Shown: piece after piece, positions 41,874 through 54,300 of the stretch | Position numbering within the stretch: position 1 is the stretch's first letter | Layout of the letters: the number at the start of each line of letters is the position of its first letter | Assembly: GCA_033032175.1 (NCBI GenBank) | Contig: CM065334.1 | Location: forward strand, 6,755,705 to 6,819,704 | DNA from: Saturnia japonica | Taxonomy: Eukaryota > Arthropoda > Insecta > Lepidoptera > Saturniidae | DNA: 64,000 bases | Reading direction: 5' to 3' | Program-made: the position numbers and the translations under genes | The notes under the pieces: model-generated | The model's database searches: none | The model's input: the letters and a program-made list of their open reading frames with translations, nothing else | What the model was told of the DNA's origin: nothing

Positions 41874-43093
41874 TGACTTAACAGTGATTTTATACACTTT
41901 TTAAATTATCTGTATTGCTTGATTCTTATTGGCTACTACATAGAAAGAAATGTTTTCATTACATACATGTTTTGTTATTCCTGTTGTTTGCAGTTGTTTC
42001 TCGCTATTGGTTTTAAACTTTAATATTTTTATTTTATGTACGAATAATCTGTCATTTTACTTTGAAGCAAGCTGAATATTATACAATTACACACTTTAAG
42101 AACTATTTTAAATTGCCTTTTAATTTTCTATACATAATTCGTGATTAATTTATTTGTTTGAGTTGAAGAAATTTAACAGTCCAGATGCGGTATCGAAACG
42201 TTAATAATTGACAGTTACCAGACACTTCCTCAGCTAGAGTTAAGCTTAAGCATAGCGTAACTCCACTTTAAATTCGAAAGATAAGATTGCGCTGAGTAAA
42301 TTCTTGGCAAAGTTTGAGCTCAGCTAAGGCTTAGCCAGGACTGAGTACGCTTTATAGATTTCAGCCTTAGTGTAGTGTAGTTAGCGATAGTTAATTTACT
42401 CCGTGGGAAAAAAAGCAGTATAAATATTTTTTTTAATTTTATCGCATGCTAAATGACAGTAATTCTAAATCACAAAGTTTTATAAGTTAATTATAATTAT
42501 ATTATACTGATAATTAATAATAAATTAATAAAAGACAGTATTTTTATTTTCATCCCTAGGAAGTATTTATCTTTCACCAGTAACGTGACATCCCTAATAC
42601 CAAGCGTTCTTTCATTCAATAAATCCAAATTTTTTCATCATTAGTTTATAATTTGACATTTGCTTTGACATTTGCGCATTTCATTCATTCATTGTTTTCG
42701 GCAATCGGCGTGTGGTGATAATAGCAATTTCGGATTTTCTACAATAAAATACGTTAAGGTAGTAAACATATTTCATTTATTATTGTTTTAATAATCCCGG
42801 TTAAAAATATCGTTTTTATAAACGCAATAAATGATATTTTTTCAATATAATTTGACGTTTATTCTTATGGCTTTTTTCGTCGACAATTTTAAATGTTGAA
42901 TTCCGTTACTTTCTCTTTTTACATATTTTGAATTTAAATTTTACGATTATTACATAGAGTACTAAAGTGAACAGTGTTAACAAAATTATTTTGAACGTAA
43001 TATTCAACACCGCGTGTGCGTTAGCGTACGTTGCCGCGTTCTTTTGTTTGTAAACTTTGAACAGCGTCCTAATTTTGTAATATGTATAGACAT
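41874..43093. other. Upstream region of the RRM gene
   Basis: No coding sequence is seen. Near 42655-42770 TTTGACATTTGCTTTGACAT precedes TTCGGCAATCGGCGTG and AATACGTTAAG followed by GTAGTA, which could be a promoter and a non-coding first exon with a donor. This is a weak guess. Confidence 0.25.
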
Positions 43094-43343
43094 AGATTAA
43101 TGATTGGTTTCCGCTTTTAATACAACCATATACCGCGCTACTTACAAACAATAGAGCTCCTAGAGTACACCAACTTATTATCGTAGTGCGTAGTGATTAT
43201 TTGAAATCGAGCTTGTCAACCTAACAGTATTTTCTGTATGACACTGACTCAAGTACGCTGATTCGGCGTAGTTTTGATTGCCGCTTTTTTATAATACTCC
43301 GACAGTATCTAGTTGAAGAGGCGCGGAAACCAATCATTAATCT
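43094..43343. repeat. 250-bp foldback with perfect inverted ends
   Basis: GATTAATGATTGGTTTCCGC at 43095 and GCGGAAACCAATCATTAATC at 43323 are perfect reverse complements (21 bases with one more flanking base). The segment between has no coding sequence. No clear target duplication is seen. Confidence 0.65.
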
Positions 43344-43760
43344 TTGCTTGTAAATACACCTATAAATAAATTGATAATACCAAATGTGTGTATATTATAC
43401 AAGTTTATTATGATAGATATGAAAACACTTTCGTTATTGACAAAAAAAAAATTCTTTTTTATCTATACTAATATTATAAAAATCAAAAGAGATGGTTTGT
43501 TCAAGAATCTGAAGAATCCTTTTCACATTTTTCATTTATTGAGGATGGTTATATATAGGCTGTATACCTCCATACTATGATCCTTAGGAAACCAAGCACT
43601 AATCATTAACAGTAAGCAATCTAGTAGCAAGTTTGGAGAGTCAGAACAAGGATTTGGCTACATAGATGCTCGCAACTGTTGAGTTTCTTAAATAAAATTA
43701 ACAGGCAACGGGAGTCCTTTTATAACTTTTATAGTCCTGAATTATTATCTATAAAAATAA
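43344..43760. other. Spacer without features
   Basis: AT-rich; nothing recognised. Confidence 0.4.
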
Positions 43761-44213
43761 TAAAATTGAAGTGTCTGTTTATAATGTCAAAATAACAGCT
43801 TTTTACTAAATGCATATGATAGTATTCACAGTGGCTATATCAAAAAACACTTTTTTTTGTCTGTCGGTTTGTTCCGTTTAATCTGCGAAACGGTTGGACC
43901 AATTATAGTTGATGTTATAAGGAGTTTTTATAAAAAGAATGTTTATGATGAATCCATTTGGGGGCTTAAAAGGCTTACCTTGGGTAAACCATATGAGATA
44001 TATGAAATTAATATAATACATAATTATACATCTTAAAAAGACCTACAAGAAAAATTTAGCAAGAGCATAATATGTCTATCTTCTAAGGATCACCCATAAT
44101 AAGTGTTTTTGTGTTTAAAATAACTGGGAATGGGGTATCAAGATTTGTGTGTGTGCCTGATCGACCTCATCCTGTAGTTCATATGAACAATGCCGCAGAC
44201 ATAGCTAGTTACA
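43761..44213 (-). repeat. LINE-like repeat, family A copy 4
   Basis: A nearly full reversed copy: AAGTGTCTGTTTATAATGTC, GTCTGTCGGTTTGTTCC, GAAACGGTTGGACCAATTA, GGTAAACCATATGAGATAT, and CTAGTTAC at the far end. Confidence 0.8.
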
Positions 44214-44317
44214 TTATAAAAGTCACTTTTGGATAATGTAGCTTCTCAAAGAAAGAATTTTTAGTACTGATCACAATTGAAACAATAACTTTACCTCTTT
44301 ACAATATTAGTATATTG

Positions 44318-44640
44318 TTTTTAGGGTTCCGATCCTCAAAATGGCAAAAAGGAACCCTTATAGGATCACTTCGTTGTCCGTCTAACTGTCTGTCAAGACC
44401 CTTTTTCTCAGTAGTGTGTGGAGGTATCAAGTTGAAATTAATATCAAAAACTCAAGTATGCAAACCCTTGAAGCTGTGAAAAAAAAAATTCTAAGTCAAC
44501 ACAATCAAAAGATATGGCTTGATTATGTCTCATTTCTAACAATACCAAAAACCTATAGGGCACTTCCAGTTGACCTACAATCATGAAATTTGGCAAGAAG
44601 TAGTGTCTTGTAGTACAAGTAAAGGAAAAAATCCGAAAAC
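44318..44640 (-). repeat. Dispersed repeat, family H copy 2
   Basis: It carries TTTTTAGGGTTCCGATCCTC, GGATCACTTCGTTGTCCGTC, GTGGAGGTATCAAGTTGAAA and AGGGCACTTCCAGTTGACC. It is the reverse of 27691-27975 and longer. Confidence 0.75.
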
Positions 44641-44682
44641 TGTAAATTTGTGGTTAGATAATTAGTAAGAATTAATTTTGTT

Positions 44683-44775
44683 ATATACAGTTGGTAGACT
44701 GACCATGGCGTATATTGGTTTATGGGGACAATAGTTTTCCAACGGCAAAGTTAGGTTTGTCCAGTTTAACATACT
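44683..44775 (+). repeat. Short dispersed repeat, family I copy 2
   Basis: GACTGACCATGGCGTATATT and TAGTTTTCCAACGGCAAAGT match 14837-14925. Confidence 0.6.
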
Positions 44776-45294
44776 ATACCATCACGCCTGTATTCCCTGA
44801 AGGGTTAGGTAGAGGTATACTAATGTACACCCACAGTTCGCCGATTATGTTTTGATGTCCCATTTAATAGGGGGCGTATTGCCATTAATCGTGCACGAAG
44901 CCAAACTCCGAGCTGCTACTGGGAATTTCATAGGAGAAACCCCATTTCGGTTTATCTTTTCGTAAAACAATATTAAAATAAAAATCAGCTCCACCTGTTG
45001 AGTATTTTCACAAACTGCACAACACCATCTATTAAATATACACACTAGCCGGTGTCGCCCTTTTCGAACTTAGCCGTGTGTCTAGAATTTAGACACTGGA
45101 TAGAGAAAATAAAAAATGATGCGTTTTCATAATTATCTTTCAGTGAAAAAACAAACAAGTGATCTTGAAAGAGATCGTTTTACACAGGATTTAAAATTAA
45201 TACAAAGTAAAGGTGAAGGTTGCTATTATTTAATTTTGCAAATACAGAATATGAAACAACTTTATTTACTTGTTTATTATATTGTTTCAGAAAC

Positions 45295-45356
45295 ATGACT
45301 GGTCGTTCCAAGTGGGATGACTTCAATAATTCCTCTTTTGATGAAGATGAGGCCAA
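45295..45356 (+). CDS. RRM gene, exon 1 coding part
   Basis: The acceptor ATTGTTTCAG ends at 45290, so a non-coding exon lies upstream. ATG at 45295 opens MTGRSKWDDFNNSSFDEDEA. The donor GTAAGT follows in phase 2. Confidence 0.75.
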
Positions 45357-48300
45357 GTAAGTACATAAAGATGTTGGAATGTAAATGTGTGTAGTTCAGC
45401 TGCTGAGGATGTCTCCCAGTTGGTCATATCTATGTTCTTCATCTTGTTTGCTATATAGGCCTCATGTGTATTAATTAACACACCTTTGTCAATAATGCAT
45501 AGTTGCAAGATTTGATATTTAATGAGTAAAAAATTAAGTTTCAGTAATATGAGTCAAGTCAAAATTGACTACAAAAATAGCTAAGATTAGTAAATAAATA
45601 TAAATATACTTGGGATACTTAATTGAAATAAATTATACATAAAAATATAACAAAATAAGTACTACATATATTAATTTACTAGCTGGACCCCCAAACTTCG
45701 CTCGCGTTGTATAATATCGTGTATGAAAAACGGCAACTAAACCTCACGGTGTATTTAGCCAGTATAAGTTTTGAGAATGCTCAACTAAAATAATTTTAAC
45801 TGATATTATATAAAAGACATAAAGGCATACATAAAAGTTAAGTCTTACAACTCTTTACGAAAAGCTCAGTATATTATTTATTAACTTTATTATTATTATA
45901 ATAATTTGGATTAATTTGGTTTTTTTTTTTTCATTTTAATTCAGTAAATATTTTAAATATATTACAGATTTACAAGTTGTAACCTAAACGCAATTTATAT
46001 GCCATAAAAATAACCATACGTGTAAAAATGCTATTAAATGTACCTTCAGACTATAAACTACAATCATACCAAATTTCATTAAATTCGGTCCAGTAGTTTT
46101 TGTGTGATTGGCGTACAAACATACAGACATTGTAACCAATTCGTATTATTAATGATTGAATACAATATATATTTTGTTGACAGTGAAAGAGGGAAGCTAG
46201 ACCACTGCAGACTTTACATCACAAATATACCAAAAGCACTGAACTGGGATGGGTTAATAGCTGCTTTCGAGAAGTTTGGTACACTTAAGGAAGCGTTTAT
46301 GAGTTCAGATCCACAAAAGAAATATGGAATAGTTAGATATGAAACTTCCAGGTAAGGTTCTAAGAGTATTTATTTTAAAGATATAAGATTTCTTAAATTT
46401 GTAATAGAGACATTTGAAATCATAGACAATTTGTTTTTTTTTTTTCATCAAACCAGCCTGCCGATCAATTGGTGGCCACCAATATATTTTTTTATTTATC
46501 GTTATAGGTTTAGCGTTAACTTTGATTTTTAAGCCTATTAGCAAGACTGGCTCTATAGTGTAGCTGTCAAAACACACTTATAGGGAGCATGGTGAAAGAT
46601 TTTCAACCAAGCCATGGTTTCATCATGACGTTTTCCTTCGCCGAAAACTCAAGCTCATCATCAAAATTGCTGATTTCACCCTATTCTTGGACAATAAAAT
46701 TACGGTAAATCTTGCGAGTCTCATCTGTTTAACTTAATTCACTCCTCTCCCATTCATAACAGAACCAAACGCGCCGGGCTACTGAACCACAGTTTTTACG
46801 GTAACCTTTATTGCGCAATAGTGAAGCTGTAGAATTGTCTACCTCCTTACAAAACTGAGTCCTTCAAGCATAACGTGAAGAGACATTTGTGCAGGCCGGC
46901 ATTATAACGGTGACAGGCGATGGAATGTAGATCCCACGGTAGTCTGCTGTGCTGTGATAAAAAATAATCTTGCAAATTCTATCAGGAATAGTTTAAATTA
47001 TGATTTACTAGTTGATAGCTGTTAACACACCATGGCAAGAAAACGCATAGTTGAGTGTGTAGTGCTTAAAAAATGTAGTTTCTTAAAATGACTTTTTATT
47101 GAATGAAGAACGAATGAATGAACGAAAATGTTGAATGCTGTTCTCGCCTTAAGTGGAGTACTACATAATTATTGAAATCTTTCAAATCACTAAATACAGA
47201 TGCACATGGTTCCTTCCTTCCTCCGAGGAATTGTAGGAGTAGAGAATTAGTCAAATCGCGACCTATTTGCTTGCGCGAAGACCTCCTGAGCCGAGGTCCG
47301 GCCACTATGGCACCCTCGTGCGAGTCGTCCAAAAATTGCGCGGTTGCGTGCCTTCTGCGTTCGCCCCCAAGATCGGTATTTAATAAAAAAAATAATTAAA
47401 AAATTTAATTTAATATTAAATTAAATAATTTTTAATAATTAAATTAAATAATTTTTAATAATAAACAAGCATTGTTTATTTACAGTGAAGCGAAATTGGC
47501 AATGATGAAGATGAATAGAACGGAACCCCTGAAACTGTGTGTATCCATTGCTTACAAGGTGAGATATATAAATAAATAAAAATAAAATAATTTTCGTTGG
47601 TAAGCGCATCACTTGAGTACGGCGGGACCTATTTAGCTATTTTGAATTTTTGAAATGTTTCTAAAAAAAAAATGTGTGCTGTTCACACGCAGTAAAGTGA
47701 AACCTTCAAAAAATAAATTTTTTAAATCTCTTTTAAAAACCCTATATCAGCGGGACTCGAACTATCGGCAACTCGTATTGTACGTACAACAGTGCGTACC
47801 AGTTTGGCCGTCATACCGCTAGGCCAATTCGGCAATGTGTATAATATATTCTATCGCATTTACTCGCATACAAAATCTTATCTCTCTCTCTCTCTCTTCT
47901 ATCGTCTCTTTTTAGTATCGTTTTTTCGTTTCATCGCGTTTCCAATCACAACAGTATTAAAGAAGTTATCAAAAACCGCTTTTTTCGTATTGTATTTTCT
48001 TATAAACATAATATTACTTAAGACTTAGATCGATGTGATATGCGTAATTTCTTTTTCGCGTTATCCGTTATGGTTTTGCAAAAGATTTTAATTAAAAAAT
48101 AATCGGGATTAGTGGCGGCTGTCGATTTATCTATTGCAGGAGAGGGCAAAACTAGTTTTTAATACAATAGTTGTATTATCAAAAGAATATAAATTATTAC
48201 TATATAATTCAAAATATTGTTATATCTGTAGAAAAAGACAAGCGATAATAAAGATAATCGCCAGACTGACGCAAAGTATGATCTGCATGAAGAAGATAGA

Positions 48301-51300
48301 AGAAACGATAATGCCAGTGTTAGCAGCAGAGGTAGAAATACAAGGTAAGATAAGAAAAGTTGAATACTTAATTTGTTACAGTTTTTTTGTTTCAAATCAT
48401 CTTCTTGTTTTGGCGCCACAAAAAGTATTTGCCAGTGTCAATGTTTTTAAGCCTTCGGAGTATTGTCTAATATTCAAAATGGCGTCGGGCAAAATGGTGG
48501 CTCCTATGTCAGACCTATCTACGGAATTATTGTGACATCTTAAAATGCGTGTTCCCAGTTTATATCTGTTGGCGCGTGTTAAATAGAAGGCATTAAATAT
48601 TTCCCGCTAAACCTACCACCTCATAACCACCCCCCTCCCCTACTCCCCGCTCACAAACAGTCCGTCTCGGAACGCAAGCGCATCGCCACGCGGACAACGC
48701 CGCACGCTTTAAACAGTGATATAGTGAACTTTGTACAACCGCCGTTAAAAATCTAGCTTGGAAGGCCTTCGCCGCGAGTGACATGTAATTTAGTTTTTGA
48801 AGAAGAGCTATCGTCGAGTTATATTACACACGCTACGAGTCACAAAATTAACGCAGTGAGTTCCATAGTTTACCCGCATCCCGCTCCCAATATTTAAGGC
48901 CTCTTTCTAGCTACACCAATATCTATAATCCATTTCACGTATGCACTATAACCAAAATATATCACGCAAAATGCCAACAATATTACAGAAATTATTATAA
49001 AAAAAAAATATTATTCTTGTTTTTGGCAGGGCGCGAATAACTCATCTGTCATTGTACTTGTTTTATAGGTAGGTTTGACCGTATGTTGTACTATGTATAT
49101 AGTACAAGGCAATTTTTAACTAAAAGGAAAACCAACTTCAAGTTCCCTGGTATATATACGAAGTCGAAGATACAATGTCAATTAAATTAAAATAGGACCA
49201 CCCTTGAGGTATCCCCTTTCCAACGAAGCTGGTAGAATCGGGAATGTCTGCTTGTGAAATAGAAAATTCAATCAAGCAGTGTCTTATCACCCTTAACATG
49301 GCGATCATCACCATCATAGTAATTGAAAAAGAAAACAGATAGAATCTGTCAAATGAAAGGCGAGTGATAATTGGCAGCCAATAAAAAAAATTTGCTCTTG
49401 TATCCTCAGATTAACTAGGTCTTAATAAAGAATAAACGCAATGATCGTATTTGATACGTTAATTCCTAGTTAACAACCTATACTTTATTTTAATTTGCCG
49501 CCAATTTTTACTCTCAGCTTTTACTATACAGACTATATTTATAATCAACTAACTGTGCCCGCGGCTTCGCTCACGTGGACTACAGAATGCCATCTAACGG
49601 GCACGCGCGCGAATCTTGCTTCCCCGCTCTCGGCTATTTTCAAGATAAAAATGCTTATTGTGGATGGATGTTCCTTAGAAGATAGGTATACATTCTTGCT
49701 GACTTTTTTGTAGGTCTTTTTATTGTCTACAATTATGTAGTACATTAATTTGCTACATGTATTTCTTATGGTTTACTCAGCGTAAGCCATTTAAGCGCCC
49801 GAATAGATTCACCATGACCACTTTTTTTTTATTTGCGCAGAACCCTAAAATACCTTTAGTTATCTACCAGTGAAAGTCCCGTCAAAATCGATTTATGCAT
49901 TTCGTAGATTACCTGGAATAAACAGACAGACAGACAATGATGAAAAAAAAACGTTGCACTCCAGGAGTGCCGACAGAAGTGAAAACTTAGTTATTGGGTT
50001 ATGAATTGCATTTTATTAATTATTAGATACTTCAAAATACATTTAATATTATTTTATGAAAGACGCGTTCGCGGTCTGCTATATGTACATGCATATATGC
50101 ACACACCATAGCTGCGTCTCGTAACGGTGTCGCGAGTCCAGAGGTTTTATCTCATCTAAAAATATGCGTACCGCGTTAAAAGAAGTTTTCACTTCAAAAA
50201 TTGATTTTTTATATGTATCGTATATAATTTCATATGCATTTAGTAAAAAGCTGATATTTTGTCATTACAAACGGACACTTCAGTTTTATTAATTGTATAT
50301 TAAAATAATGTTCATAAGTCACTTTTTCATTTTTAACAATTGTTTGTTACAAAATTGCTTTTTGAGGCTTATGTATAGGAGATAGTCATATGCTGTCGCA
50401 GCTTTTTAAAATATATATTAAGGATCAGTATTTTTGTAGCAAATTGTATTTACGTATCATTAACCATTACGACAGCGCAAGCGGATAAAGCAGCTCGGAA
50501 CGGCTTCCACCTACGACTTAACAAAAATCAATATTTAAGGATTGCTGGAGTTGTAGCCTAATGTTAGATAGCCTTATACTATTCGTCGTAATTTTGGCTA
50601 TCATATACAAATAGATTTTTTAGAATCCGACTGGGGTAGTTCCAGAGATTAGCGTGTTTAAACAAACAAATAAAAACACTCTTCCGTTTTATTTTATTAG
50701 TATAGATAGTATAGAAATACACCGACTGATCTCGGAAGACGACTTACCAAAAGGAATTCATACATGTGTTTATTACTATGTGTATGGTGGTCGCGATCTC
50801 TACCACGCCGCTATATTACTGCATATACACAGGTTGATCTCGGAACATGACAAACCAAAAGAAAATCATACTTGTGTTTATCACTATGTGTATGGCTGTC
50901 GCGATCTCTACCACGCCGCTATATTACTGCATATACACTGGTTGATCTCGGAACATGACAAACCAAAAGAAAATCATACTTGTGTTTATCACTATGTGTA
51001 TGGTGGTCGCGATCTCTACCACGCCGCTATATTACTGCATATACACTGGTTGATCTCGGAACATGACAAACCAAAAGAAAATCATACTTGTGTTTAGCAC
51101 TATGTGTATGGTGGTCGCGATCTCTACCACGCCGCTATATTACTGCATATACACTGGTTGATCTCGGAACATGACAAACCAAAAGAAAATCATACTTGTG
51201 TTTATCACTATGTGTATGGTGGTCGCGATCTCTACCACGCCGCTATATTACTGCATATACACTGGTTGATCTCGGAACATGACAAACCAAAAGAAAATCA

Positions 51301-54300
51301 TACTTGTGTTTATCACTATGTGTATGGTGGTCGCGATCTCTACCACGCCGCTATATTACTGCATATACACTGGTTGATCTCGGAACATGACAAACCAAAA
51401 GAAAATCATACTTGTGTTTAGCTCTATGTGTATGGTGGTCGCGATCTCTACCACGCCGCTATATTACTGCATATACACTGGTTGATCTCGGAACATGACA
51501 AACCAAAAGAAAATCATACTTGTGTTTATCACTATGTGTATGGCTGTCGCGATCTCTACCACGCCGCTATATTACTGCATATACACTGGTTGATCTCGGA
51601 ACATGACAAACCAAAAGAAAATCATACTTGTGTTTATCACTATGTGTATGGTGGTCGCGATCTCTACCACGCCGCTATATTACTGCATATACACTGGTTG
51701 ATCTCGGAACATGACAAACCAAAAGAAAATCATACTTGTGTTTAGCACTATGTGTATGGTGGTCGCGATCTCTACCACGCCGCTATATTACTGCATATAC
51801 ACTGGTTGATCTCGGAACATGACAAACCAAAAGAAAATCATACTTGTGTTTATCACTATGTGTATGGTGGTCGCGATCTCTACCACGCCGCTATATTACT
51901 GCATATACACTGGTTGATCTCGGAACATGACAAACCAAAAGAAAATCATACTTGTGTTTATCACTATGTGTATGGTGGTCGCGATCTCTACCACGCCGCT
52001 ATATTACTGCATATACACTGGTTGATCTCGGAACATGACAAACCAAAAGAAAATCATACTTGTGTTTAGCTCTATGTGTATGGTGGTCGCGATCTCTACC
52101 ACGCCGCTATATTACTGCATATACACTGGTTGATCTCGGAACATGACAAACCAAAAGAAAATCATACTTGTGTTTATCACTATGTGTATGGTGGTCGCGA
52201 TCTCTACCACGCCGCTATATTACTGCATATACACTGGTTAATCTCGGAACATGACAAACCAAAAGAAAATCATACTTGTGTTTAGCACTATGTGTATGGT
52301 GGTCGCGATCTCTACCACGCCGCTATATTATTGCATATACATCGACTGATATCTGAACACGATGAACCAAAAGAAACCCATAGATGGGTTTATCACTATT
52401 TGTATGGTGGTCGCGATCCTTACTACCCCTCTATATTACTGCATAAATACTGACTGATCTCTAAACATGACAAACCAAAAGAAAATCAAGATGGAATTAT
52501 CACTCTATGTGTATGGTATTGTAAATCATCACTTATTGTACCACCTTGTGGATTCAGTTTTCAAAAACACGAAACCCTTTTATTTCTTCCTAAAAGCATA
52601 GATATGCATTTTCATATCCCTAAATTGGGAAATAGTGGGTTCTTCATACAAAATTTCACCCCCATTTGACCCCTTTAGGTTTTTTATCTTTGCGCTTTTA
52701 GGTACCCTATGTCCGTCTCCAAGATCCAATATATCCCTATTCATCAAAATTGGTTTGATGGATTCTTCGTACAAATCTTCATACCCTATTTCACCCATTA
52801 AAGTTTTCTCCGACGTCAAAGTCTTTCTCCAAAGTCCAACATATCTCTATACCAAAATTCATCAAAATTGGGTTCTTCATACTTACTTTCAACCCCCTTT
52901 TTCAGCCCTTACAATTTTATTTCCAAAAGTAGCCTATGTCCTTTGTCAACTAAAATTCATCAAAATTCGTTCAGCGGTCTAGGTGTGAAAATGCAACAGA
53001 CGGAACAGACAGAATTACTTTCGCATTTATAATATTAGTAGGTATGGATTATTAATTTCATTATGCTGTCATTTTCTATGTTGTCATTTACTAATTAAAA
53101 TACTAAAAATAAATTATTACCCAACAGCAAAATAACGTCAACAGTTATAATAATTTTTTTTAGAAATGAATTCACTTTCTCTATACCGTTCTATGTTTCT
53201 CTATAATAACTGATACTTTAGTAAGGTAAAAATGACAAAAGATCGATTTTTGTGGTGTCCTTTTAATTTTCTATTTTAGGGATTTTTATATTGTTAATAC
53301 AAATCCGAAAGTGAATCAAAAAAAGATCTATTTTGGATTGATCGATATTTTAGACCTCAATTTTTTTGTGAATCGATTCATAAGAGTTCGATTCGAATCT
53401 ATCTTTTTCGAAATGAGTTGCCATCCCTAGCAGTGGCGCGGCTATATTCAACCCACATAACCAGCCTATGCTGAACCCTCTTTTAATATGATTTATCACA
53501 TAGATCTAATATCAACTTATATTGGAATTTAAAAATCATCATCGTTTTACAAACCATAATATACAGATATCTAAAATTTCTGTCAATTCAACTGAAAAGT
53601 TATTTTATAGCATTTTTACCTAATTTTTTTAATCGATATAACTTTTTTATTTATGAACTTATTGAAATAAAACAAACACTAAATGTTAAGTGAACTTTAA
53701 CAGTATATATTAGTGAAAACCGTTTTCAAATCGGTTAAGCCATTTCTGAGATTACCGCGCACAAACGTAAGCAAACAGACACACATTCTAACAATCATTG
53801 TTTTGAGTTCTGCTGTGTTGATACAAGGCCCCCAATAATAGTTTTTCTCATATATCTTCTATGTACAGACATCGATCAGTTACGTTTTTATTATATGTAT
53901 AGATGTATAGATATTACATCTATAATATGTAGAGTTACATGTATATTTTTATAAAATACTCACTCATTTAACAGCAGGAGCAGGCATACATTTTCGCCAC
54001 GCGGTAGAAAGAGAGGGGGATATTACTTCTTCTCCTGCGCTACTCTCCCTCCGTCTTATGAATTTTCGATCAGGTCACGCGATCCTGACGCGACTTTAAC
54101 ATTTTATTACCCATCCCAAAAAGTGCACAACGCCGCTAAAGAAGTTTTCACTTCTAAAATTACTGATTATTTACGTTCTTTTATTATGTCTCGCTTTCGA
54201 CGAAAGAATCCGGCTTTTTAGTCAAAAGGTCTCAATATCCCGCTTAGCCCGAAAAAAAAGTGGCAATGCTGCTTACACTTCATACTCGAGTTTTTTCAAA

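Noticed and set aside
48141..48231. Extra RRM-gene exon after the acceptor TCTATTGCAG
   Set aside because: No good donor follows and the downstream peptide is AT-rich and unlike its neighbours. The exon at 48232 joins exon 3 directly in phase.
50711..52510. CRISPR-like array
   Set aside because: Units are contiguous 108-bp tandem repeats with no unique spacers, in a eukaryotic intron.
52635..52982. 115-residue protein right of the minisatellite
   Set aside because: It lies in a LINE-type 3' tail made of repeated TTCATC-type words; no start context, splice signals or domain.
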